Assembly: GCA_001599975.1 (NCBI GenBank) | Contig: BCIO01000001.1 | Span: 1,178,001 to 1,242,000 of the forward strand | From: Cystobasidiopsis lactophilus | Taxonomy: Eukaryota > Basidiomycota > Agaricostilbomycetes > Agaricostilbales > Chionosphaeraceae | Length of the DNA: 64,000 nucleotides | Direction: 5' to 3' | In this document: piece after piece, positions 1 to 9,318 of the stretch | Layout: every line of letters starts with the position of its first letter | Numbering within the stretch: position 1 is the first letter of the stretch | Position numbers and translations under genes: made by a program | The notes under the pieces: model-generated | The model's input: the letters and a program-made list of their open reading frames with translations, nothing else | Databases searched by the model: none | Told to the model about the DNA's origin: nothing

Positions 1-1171
1 GGTGTCAGTGACAACAAAGGTCCACTGCTGGCAATTGGTTGTGCAGCTGCACGCTTGCAGAGGGCGCAAAAGCTAGACGTCGATTTGGTCATGCTGATTG
101 AGGGAGAGGAGGAACGAGGCAGCAGCGGATTCACCCAAGCTGTCTCCTCCAACTTGGACCAGATTGGCGCCATCGACGTGTAGGTCATTTCCGCCTGTTT
201 AGCAACCATTCAAATAATCCGGTGTTTATTTCGTGTAGTCTGCTCATTTCCAACTCCCACTGGGCTTCGGACGACCTTCCTTGTCTCCTCTTCGGCCTCC
301 GCGGCGTATTGCACGCTAAAGTGTCGATTGCAGCTGCCCGTCCCGATCTTCATTCTGGCCACCACGGCGGTTCATCTAGTGAACCTTTGCTAGATTTGAT
401 CCGCATCATTGCTACCCTTGGAAAGGAAGACGGCCAATGCGCACTTGAAGGATTCTATGGTGGCGTCACAACTGTGTCTACTGGAGATAAGAAGCTTTTC
501 GAAGAGGTTGCTGCTCGGCTACAGAAGTGGGCGCTAACTCACTCCTCGCCCGTTCTTGGCGGTATGCTGACCATGCCACAGTTCGACCGACTATAACTCC
601 GTTGAGACGCTGATACAGCGGTGGCGCCGGCCTGCCCTTTCGGTTCACAAAATGGAAACCTCGGGTTCGGCCTCGTCCAGTCAAGCCGTTATTCCCAACA
701 CTGCATCCTGTGCTGTCTCCATTCGCACCGTGCCAGCCCAGTCGCCAGACGCCATCGCTAAAGCCCTTACCGCTCATCTACAAGATGCCTACGCCAAGTT
801 TGGAGGAAAAGATAAAGTAAGCCTGATAAGCAAAGCTTGAGAAGCATCACTGAAGGTGCGGACAGCTCCTCATCGAGATTCGCCAAACAGCCGACTGGTG
901 GCTCGGCGACCCCAACTCTATCTACAGCACGCTCCTCTCTCAGAACATCGAAAAGGAGTGGGGAAGCTTGCCGCTGTGGATCTGCGAAGGCGGCAGCATT
1001 CCTTGCATCCCTTGGCTGGAAAAGACTTTCAAGACCCAAGCGACTTGTCACTTTCCGATGGGCCAGGCCAGCGATGCTGCGCACCTGACGAACGAGCGCA
1101 TACGACTGGTGAACCTGGAGAAGGGGCAGAATGTAGTCTACAGGTGGTTGCAAGACGTGGCGCTGGTCTAA
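1..1171 (+). CDS. DUG2: DUG2-type M20 metallopeptidase, 3' part
   Basis: Partial gene entering from the left edge. By hand the exons are 1-179, 239-526, 582-816 and 866-1171, with introns of 59, 55 and 49 bases. The start carries the M20 metal-site run GVSDNKGP and then LIEGEEERGS, containing the catalytic and metal-binding Glu residues. The DLHSGHHGG loop and VIPNTASCAVSIRTVP follow. The C-terminus (DWWLGDP, then WICEGGSIPCIPWLE) holds the last part of the peptidase fold. The 'LxNSHWASDDLPCLLFGLRG' stretch fits the DUG2 branch better than the DUG1 dipeptidase branch. In yeast, Dug2 works with Dug3 to hydrolyse the gamma-glutamyl bond of glutathione in the cytosol. Its usual N-terminal WD40 region would lie outside the window. 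The stop codon overlaps an AATAAA at 1170-1175, and the convergent sirohaem gene ends 38 bases away. Confidence 0.85.
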
Positions 1172-1209
1172 TAAAGAAAGAAATACAATGTACAGCTGAG
1201 AAGATTTGC

Positions 1210-3053
1210 TCAGTCAAACACCCAGCCTTCGGGCAGGCCTTCCGTAATCTGCCACCGCGCAGAGCCCAACCAGGACTTGAGCTGGCTCTCCCTTTGGCCC
1301 GCGTCGGACTCCAGCACCTTCACAAACCCTTGCCCAGCCAGACACATGACCGACCAGCCGATGACCATCATGCCAGGAGGTCGCTGCTCTTCCACAGATT
1401 CGATGGCTTCCACAATGTGCTCCAATGTCGACGCGATGATGCGCTGATCTTTGGAAGTGCCGCGCTCGATGATGGCGATGGGGGTCTCCTTGGGGAAAGC
1501 TGCGCCGTCCCGACTGCCGCCTTCTCGCCCCGGTTCGGCTCCGTCTCCCGACGTCAAGGCTTGTACAACACCTGCCAGGCGAGCCACGCCCATCAACACC
1601 ACCAAGGTGCGCTCCAGCTGGTAGCCCGGCAGAGTCACGCCTTTGCCTCCCCGGCCTACGCCTGTGCAGACCATCATGCTCTCGGCCACGCCTCTCTGGG
1701 TGACAGGCAGGTTAACCAAGCTCGGAACGGCCAGCACCGAGCTGAGTCCAGGAACGACGGTGCATTCGAACCCGTGTTGCCGAAAGTAGAGGACCTCTTC
1801 GCCTCCGCGGCCGTAGAGGAACACGTCGCCTTGCTTTAAGCGTACCACGGTGTGCCCTTGAGTAGCGGCTTCGAGGGCGAGGGACATGAGTTCCGACTGA
1901 GCGCCTTCTGCGTTGCCGGGGAATTTCTTTGCGATCACAATTTTGACGTTGGTCGGAATGAGAGCGAGGACGGCTTCGGGGACCAGTTTGTCGCTTAGAA
2001 CCACCGTTGCCCGTTCCGTCAGCACCTCGTACGCCGCTCGCGTCAACAACGACGGTGAGCCTGGGCCCGAGCCAACCAGGTATATGGACCCTTGCTGTCC
2101 TGGAAGAGGTGCCACCATCAGCCGATGGTGCGACTCTGTGTTTTGGTCGCTTTGGAGCTGGGCTGGACTCGTTTCAGACAATTCTAACAGACGGTCTGTG
2201 TCGGTGCTATCCAACGAGGCGATCTGCTCCAGCGGCCAGTATTCCGCTGCATCGAAAACATGAAAAGCGTTTCACTGTGGACGCGATGAAATTGAAACGA
2301 ACAAATCTGAGCGACGAAACGCATTCGGGCCAAGGCCAGCCAGTCCAACTCTTTCGCGCTCGAATCCAAAAAGAACTCAGAGTCTTTAGGGGACCGCTGC
2401 TCGACCGGCGTGTTGATCTGGGGCGTCCATTCTGCTTCATCCGGCGCTCCTGGAGTCTTGGCTTTGATAAGCTTGCGCAATTGAGAGATGCGAAGGACGG
2501 CATCGCCAATCGACACTGGAAGGGCAGAGACGATCATGCGCCGGATACGGGCAGCGAGTCGACAGGATGACCCGTTGGTTGCGATGGCGAATTGAAGGGA
2601 CGACTTTCCTTCCGATTTGGAAAGAGCGAAGCGATGAGTGGTTGGGAAGGAAAAGTCGGAGAGCGCAGGGCAGTCCGCAATGTTAACGGCGACCCTCTTC
2701 TGAAAACAGAGCTGGGAGATCTGCTTGGCCGAGGACTTGGGGCGATGTCGCAAGGCCAGAGTGTCGGTCACCAGCACAAATGCCACGGCCGCATCTTCGA
2801 GCAAAATTTTGAGCTCGGTGATAGGGTCCTCCAAGTCCTGCAAGCCTATCTCCCCTTGCTCCGCGCGCCACAGTAGTTCTGGGTCAACAGGCGCAGCTGC
2901 TTCTCGGAGCACGCGGACCCGATAGCCAGCTTCGAGGCAGGAGAAGGCTCGCAAAGCTGCCAGCCGATTGCTGCCCACGATGACGGCCAAATCTCGCAGG
3001 GAAGCTGCGAAAGACAGGAGCAGTGAAGCTCCTGGCTCAGCTGTCGTATACAT
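1210..3053 (-). CDS. MET1: Fused precorrin-2 dehydrogenase / uroporphyrinogen-III C-methyltransferase
   Basis: Two exons, 3053-2303 and 2246-1210, around a 56-base intron; the join reads RMRFVAQISEYWPLEQI. The N-terminal half has the Rossmann start LAVIVGSNRLAALRAF and NIADCPALSDFSFP, as in MET8/CysG dehydrogenase-ferrochelatase domains. The C-terminal half has GSIYLVGSGPGSPSLLT, VLSDKLV, LKQGDVFLYGRGGEE and VVPGLSSV, the SAM-binding signature of uroporphyrinogen-III methyltransferases. The product should methylate uroporphyrinogen III to precorrin-2 and may oxidise it towards sirohaem, the cofactor of sulfite and nitrite reductases. The start at 3053 was chosen because it directly precedes the GASLLLSF strand; the frame stays open upstream to 3134. 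In the dehydrogenase domain the usual D-D pair after NI/NV is D-C, so oxidase activity is less certain than methylation. Confidence 0.88.
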
Positions 3054-3394
3054 CTTCAGTATCCTAATCGGGCGAATCCCATTGGCTGGCGAGGGAAGAG
3101 AAAACAAGTTGGGCAGACGACCGTCGTGGAGCAAAAATTCATGCAGGAGCGGTGGGCTTCGTTTGAAAAAGCCCTTTCATTTGTAGGCCGCACCCATTCA
3201 ATTCAAGAGAATATCACGTGTAAAGTGAGTGGCATAGCCGAAGGCGCTTTTGTGAAGGTTATATGCCACCTGAAGATAGACAAGCCAGAAACACTCTCCA
3301 TCTCCATCTTCTATAAAAACTTTTGACATTTCCCAAAAGGGCTTGATTTTGGTTGAAGATCTCGCCAGGAGATCGCCCAGGGCCATCAGAAACG
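3054..3394. promoter_or_regulatory. Divergent intergenic region
   Basis: About 340 bases between the divergent sirohaem synthase and coiled-coil genes. A TATA-like tataaaa lies at 3312-3318, some 77 bases before the start codon of the right-hand gene. Nothing else was recognised. Confidence 0.4.
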
Positions 3395-5751
3395 ATGTCT
3401 GGGGTCAATGGGTCCACTTCCCAGCTCAGAAAGCGGCCGAGATCGTCGGATGGAGGAGACGATGCTCGCTCCGCTCCCGCCCAGTTGCTCAACGACCAGT
3501 TCGGCAAGATCTGCCGAAATCTCAGCCAGTAAGTGATTCCAGAGAGCTCCCTTGTCCATGATTGCCCAGACGATGATCTGGGTTCAATGTCTAGAATTCT
3601 GGCTGCCATTAACACCAAGCAAAACCTTGTGAACGCGGCAATGGCACAGTACAAGGAGCTCCCAGAGAGTTCTTCTGGGCAGTCCAGTCAAGCCAGCCCG
3701 GACCAGAAGGCGAGCCTCAGCGAGACCCTCCGCGAATTGCAGAAGGCGCAGACGGCGAACGCCGCTAAGCTCGCCACAAACCCCAAATTGCTTTTTGACC
3801 TCCATCTCGAATCGAAACCGAAAACCGCTGTGGCGCCGTCGCCTGGAGGCCCAATGACTGGAGGCCCAACAACAGTCGCCATGCTGCCCGACGAAATTGC
3901 CGCCCTGGTGGAGGAGCAGGTTGCTAAGGCCATGATCAAGCAGAATGTGCAGTGGGAGGAGCGTCTGGCTAAGGAGAGGGCGGAATAGCAAGCGAAGACG
4001 GAGCGTGATTTACGGACGGTACGTGGCCGTTCCTTTTGCGAGTCTCCGGCTCCTTCTGACAATAGTGCGATCAGATGCAAGATATAATCACCGACGAGTG
4101 CGCCGAACAGCGCACCACTCGCGAAAGAGACATCAAGATCCTCGTGGACTTGCTTCAGACCATGCCCCAAGTCAAGGCCCGGGCCCCGGCGGCCGACCCT
4201 CGCGCTCCTGCATCCCCTTCAACGAACAATAGCGTGAAGAAGGCTTTCCCAGACGCCCAACCCCTCTCGCCGAAAGAGGCCTTCAAGGCTATCAACCCTT
4301 TAGGGGAGGCCAACATCTTTCACAACAGCTTCTCCAACCTCCGTACCGACCTGTCCGAGTTACAGAACTTCCAAAGTGCGATGTGGACCCGAATAGGCGA
4401 GTTGAAAGAGGAGATAGGCACTGTTCATTCCACGGAGTCCGAAGGCGTGAAGGAGCTCAAAGTAACCCTGGATCGCCTGTGCCAGCAATTCGAGTCGCTC
4501 AACACGGCAGCCACGGAGACTAAAGCATCTACTCTCTCGGTCAGTGGCGTCGCGTTGTTCAATTAACAGATTTGAGATGTGGTGTGCGCAGATTCGATCC
4601 ATGGTGCAAGAGCAGGCCAATTCGATCACGCCACTACTGGAAAGTCACAAAAGTCTCAGTTCCGACGTCAAAAGTCTCTCTTCAAAGCAGGACGCCCTCG
4701 AAACTCGCTTCCAGTCCCTCAGCGTATCTGTTTCGGAGGCCCTCTTGGGAACTTCGGCCCACAACCAGAAGCTTTCCGAGCTCGCTTCTAATGTCGCTTC
4801 CATTACTCCCCAAGTAGAAGCACTGCAGGCCAGTAGCAATACCGAACGATTTGCCCTCATCGAGGTAGGTCCCAGTGCAATCTGCCCACAAGGCCGCGGA
4901 TGGGCTGACCCCGTCTTGGCTTTGCCCAGTCTCGCGACAAGATGGACAACAAGCTCGTGGAGCTAGCCAAAGTGGAAGCTCAGCGCCGTTCGGAGGTCCA
5001 AGAGCTCAAGCAGCTCATCCAAGAAAAGACGACCGGCTTAGTGACCAGCCTACAAGAGTTCGAGACCGAGCTTCAGGGTGTCAGGGACGAGTTGAAGTCT
5101 GTCCAAGAGACCCGAGGTGATCTGGATGACGGGCCGACAGTCTGTCTCACTGCTCGCACTCCTTGGTCCAATGCTGATGCCGGTTCTCGCTTCAGATCGA
5201 AAACGAACTCGTTGGAACCCGCGCATTGGAGAACACAAGGAAGGTTCAAGAGGGTCTTCAAGCAGGCCAGAAGTCCCTGGCGAGCGACGTCGCTCGCTTG
5301 CAAGAGGAGCTTCTCGTCCTGACATCTGAAACAGCCTCGGTAAGCTTGCGAGCGATCTTCCTCCAAGATCATTCTGACCTCTGGTATTGCGGTTTCAGGG
5401 ACTCTTGAGCCAGCTCCAGCAGATTCACGAGGTGCACAGCGGTCTCTCCTCCCTCCAAGAATCAGTCTCCCGGGACGCTGGCATAACCCGTAACATCAGT
5501 GGCGGGTACGACCAGGTCAGCTTGGAGAGGTTATCGGGGCAAGTCGATGCGCTCTTCTCCTGGGCAAGCTCGTTTTCCAAGTGAGCTCCCATACCTTTCA
5601 GATCTTGATGCCCATCTAACGTGATGTCACCAGGCCAATTGCTGTCGTGAGTTGTTGGTGACTTTCGCTCTTGAATTTTATCTGACCTGTACCGAACCAG
5701 CCCAGCCGCGTCAGCCTTGAGGTTGCTCCCGACGAGGATCCGTCCGACTGA
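3395..5751 (+). CDS. Unknown long coiled-coil protein
   Basis: Not recognised. The model starts at ATG 3395 and ends at TGA 5749-5751. Introns are read at 3529-3594, 4019-4074, 4540-4591, 4865-4929, 5140-5195, 5340-5398, 5581-5633 and 5647-5700, all GT-AG, and they keep one frame. The N-terminus is basic and polar (KRPRSS) and could be a nuclear signal. The rest is Glu/Gln/Lys/Leu-rich with heptad-like spacing (for example KQLIQEKTTGLVTSLQEFE), so a long rod is expected. A Pro/Gly linker sits near one third (VAPSPGGPMTGGPTT). One oddity: the second exon has an in-frame TAG at 3986-3988. It would be removed if 3947-3988 (GT...AG, 42 bases, multiple of three) is spliced. Structural, cytoskeletal or nuclear-pore roles are all possible; nothing in the sequence decides. 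Confidence 0.7.
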
Positions 5752-5995
5752 AGGCCAGCTTCCGCAAGATCGATCGTGTACCATAATCCCACTTCTTACG
5801 CCTTTCTCGCTTCTCTTTTCACGATGCATTGTACATCCTTCATCGGCGCGCCAAGCTTTGCTGGACAAGGCCACGGCGAGGCCACATGTAGTAGAATTAC
5901 ACGCTCTCTTGACGCACGCCACTGATAGCGTAGAAGAGTGCTTCACGCATTTGCCAATAAAATGTAGTCTGAACAACCTGCCACACCCCACGACT

Positions 5996-8031
5996 TCAAA
6001 CCTTGAGAAGGTCTGTCAGTGCATTCACACAGGCGCGGCGGCCTTCCTTGCTATCGCACACATTGTGCCCCGCCTCAACTTGCTCCCAGCGGACTAGTCC
6101 GCGCCCCAATGTGTAGTTGGCCAGCTGTGTTTGTCCTCGGCTCCAAGTCTTGTCTGAGAGGCGCGCCTTGCTGCTGATCAGGATGGACGGCAGTTGGCTA
6201 GGGAAGCGGTCGATGCTGTGAGCCAAGGCCAGGTAAGATTGAGACTCGTGCGAATGGGCCTCGTGAGCTTGCTGCAAAGCACTACGGCCAAGGGTGGCGG
6301 AAAGGCCGTTGCTCGCTGTGCCGTAAACACGAGACGCGCTGTCACTCAAAGCCGAGTGGCTTGATGCGAGGATGGCAGCAAATCGCCGCAAGCCAAGGGG
6401 CGTCAAGGCAGAGCCGATCAAGTCCTTGAAGACGAATTTGAGGTGCTTTTGCCAGCTGATGCGAAGGCGGCCGAAGTAGCTGTCCTCTGTTTGGGGGTCG
6501 AGGAAGATCATGGCTCGAAGGTGGGCTTGGTTTCGGGCTGCGAAGACGCGGGAGATCAGACTGCGCGAATCAAGTGTGAGTTTGTGGCGCGCCAAATTGT
6601 TCGGAAAGAGCTCGCGTACCCGCCAAGGCCCTCCGACACGAGCAGAAAGCCGCCGCCTGGTTTGGTCACTCTGGCAAACTCGTTGCCCTTGTCTAGTGCC
6701 TCTTCAAGCGCTCTGGAGATAAGCTCGAATGAGGCACTCGGGGCGTTGTCCGAAAAGCCGTATCTGCGTTTGCGACGTTTAGATAGTGCACAGTGAGGCG
6801 AGAACGATCTCCACTTACCCAGGTCGGTCCCATCTACAGACCCGGACGGAGTCACTTGCATTGATTACTCCAGTCACTTCTTCTATCCAAGGCGCTGAAA
6901 TCGAGCCGGGTATTGACGCCGGCCCTTCAACCAAAACCGTCCTTCCATCCTCGTCCGTTCCACCACTGCAGTCCAAATGCACGCGGAAAGCGAGCCTGGC
7001 AGAGGGCCCAATGTGGTCCACCAAGCCCCAGGCGCGAGCCTCTTGAGTGTTGAATGTCCATTTTTCTGGGTTCGTCCAGAGCATCTGACCTGGCGGTTTT
7101 AGGCCCGCATCGTACGCCCGAAGGCATAAGTTGAGCAAGATGCTGAAGTAGCTGAGGAGAATGGCGAGGTGGAGCAAGAAGAGCGGAAAAGTGATGGTCA
7201 TGAGCGAAAGAAAGGTGGAGAATCCGTGCTTGAACTTTTGCCACTTGGTGACCGGCTCCGGGTGATCGTGGCGAAGAGAGTCTGCAGGGCGAAGTAAGGG
7301 CAGCGCATTCGATATGACCGGCCGAGTGGACGCCGCAATGTGCGTAGCGAAGGCCAGTGAGACCACAATGAGCGTTAGGGCTGCCTCTTTTGCTCTCAGC
7401 TCGTTGACGAGGCTAATCAGCAAGAGCATGGCCAAAAGCAAGATTGTGACGACAATGTTGATTATCCTGGCGGCGCAGACCGGCGACACTCGAGGTACTG
7501 CAAAATAGCCGAGGTGCAACAGCGACGAAGTGCCCGCCAGAGCTGAAACCCAGAGGGGAAGGAAAGTGGACGAGCGATGGGCCGGAAGGACAGCGGCAAC
7601 GGACGAGTGGACCGTAGCCAGCGCAGTGAGCACTGATGCCGCAGAGTTCAGACAATTGCAGCAGCCAAGCTAGAAGAGGGCTTACCGAAGAACGACCAGT
7701 TTGCGTACAGCAGCACTGTGGCAAAAAGGAAGCTGGCCCCATGAAATCGAGAATGGGCTGGCTGCCCGCCCGGCGTCGTCCCTTCGATCGGCGAGTCTTC
7801 CTGCCGACTTGGTGATATCGTGTGCGTATAAGGGGGTGCAGGGACTAGCAGCGGTGTCCTTTCAGATGGCAATCTGGCGACTGAAGCTCCCGATGACGAT
7901 GCAGAGTTTCTCCTCGACTTTCGAGAGCCATCGCCAGGGAAGGGCGCTTCGTGGGCCGAGCTGACGAACTTGTCGACGCCATCAGACGGCTGGAGGTCAT
8001 CTATCTCCCGAGGCGCCTTCGCAGGCTCCAT
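5996..8031 (-). CDS. Membrane alpha/beta-hydrolase-fold protein
   Basis: Exons 8031-7686, 7632-6819, 6763-6620 and 6560-5996, with introns of 53, 55 and 59 bases. The N-terminal 100 residues are polar and contain a dileucine-like RTPLL. Several hydrophobic segments follow (IINIVVTILLLAMLLLISL; LMTITFPLFLLHLAILLSYF). A hydrolase-fold half comes next: oxyanion region YGFSDNAP, elbow LLVSEGLGGLISRVFA, IFLDPQTED, PLGLRRFAAIL, and C-terminal WEQVEAGHNV with the expected His. This order matches a fungal family often annotated as a mitochondrial integral membrane alpha/beta hydrolase. The nucleophile elbow has S-E-G-L-G-G instead of G-x-S-x-G, so hydrolysis is doubtful. The start at 8031 is the first ATG of the open frame, which otherwise extends upstream without ATG to 8142. 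Confidence 0.75.
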
Positions 8032-8211
8032 AGGAACAACTTTTTGGGGAGGCGGTTGCTGGCGGAAGAGCTTTGTTGACGTGGCTGGACTTAGGGTCCG
8101 GGCGACGGCACGCTTGCTAGCAAGAATATGGTCTAATCGCACAAGGTATGAAGTCTACAGGTGTGGGTCTACAATGAAGGGTGAGTGAGGATGGGGGGCT
8201 GAAATGAAGGT

Positions 8212-9207
8212 TTAACGGATCAAGTTCAGGAACTCGCTCCGTGTCCGGTCCTTCTCTCTGAACGCTCCCAGCATGGCAGACGTGACCGTCTTGCTGCCTG
8301 GCTTCTGGACTCCGCGCATCGTCATACACATATGTCTGTTCATTTTCGAGCCAAGATCAAACGACGCCAGGCACAACACGCAGAAAACTCACGTTGCTTC
8401 GACCACCACACCGACGCCCCGAGGCTTGATGGCCTTGTCAACTGCTTGAGCTATTTGCTTGGTGAGCCGCTCTTGGACCTGGAGCCGCCGGGAGTAGAGC
8501 TCCGCTATCCGTGCCAGTTTCGACAGGCCCAGCACATGCCCAGCCTTGTTCGGAATGTAGCCAATGGAGACCTGGTCAACAAGGATGAGTGTGATGTCCC
8601 AAGAGGCGCAAATCAACCAGAGGGAAGGGAGCCCACCTTGCCATTGAACGGCACCAGATGATGCTCGCAAAGGGAATAGAATTCAATGTCTTTGACGATG
8701 ACCATCTCGTCGTGGTCCTCAGAGAAGACAGCAGATCCAATGGCATCTGTTTCCCGGGTCCAGGAATCAACTTTCGTTCGTGCGAAGTCTAAAACGTTTT
8801 GGAGGAGAGAGCTCACCTTCGAGAGTCAGCTCGTAGCCGTGCGTCATCCATAACAGAGCTTTTGCGTATCGTTCTGGTGTTTTCAACAGGCCCTCGCGCT
8901 GCGGATCTTCCCCGAGGCATTCGAGCACAGTCTTGATGGCGGACGCGAGCTTCTGCTCGGTCTCCTCCTTGTGATCTATCCGGGCCAGGGCTGTTGGCGT
9001 TCGTCAATATTGGGAAGCACATCCATGGTCGGATCAAAGCCAAAGCGCACAAGAACCAGAGCCATTCACGAGCGCAGAGCCATTCATCGTTGAGGTCGTC
9101 GAAGAAAATTTCCGGCCCAGAGGCGAGAGGGGGAGGGCGGCGTGCCTTGGCGGCTGGAGCTGGCCGAAGAGGCTGCTCAAGGTCCTAACAGCTTTGTGAG
9201 AAGCCAT
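8212..9207 (-). CDS. FOL2: GTP cyclohydrolase I
   Basis: Five exons: 9207-9057, 8990-8817, 8746-8637, 8571-8393 and 8335-8212. Family landmarks run in order: [44 protein letters not shown] with the zinc Cys and His pair, [58 protein letters not shown] with the third zinc ligand, and SEFLNLIR at the end. It makes 7,8-dihydroneopterin triphosphate, the first step of folate and pterin synthesis. Two starts are possible: 9207 gives a 40-residue leader with GRKFSSTTS, which looks like a mitochondrial presequence, while the ATG at 9087 gives the usual cytosolic form. The first intron (8991-9056) uses a weak donor, gttctt. Only about 110 bases separate it from the divergent DDT/WHIM gene. Confidence 0.9.
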
Positions 9208-9318
9208 TTGGAGCAGTGCAAGTCGGCGCTCTGAGCCAGGGAGCGCTCGACGCCTTTGCCTCTCGTTCAGCCAACACGCTCACCACCTTGACGCGATTTT
9301 GTTTTTGGGACTTGAACA

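Noticed and set aside
856-1839. 327-residue plus-strand open frame
   Set aside because: It overlaps the last DUG2 exon in another frame and runs antisense to the sirohaem methyltransferase; both real genes explain the region better.
2007-2570. 187-residue plus-strand open frame
   Set aside because: Antisense to the sirohaem gene, with no family features.
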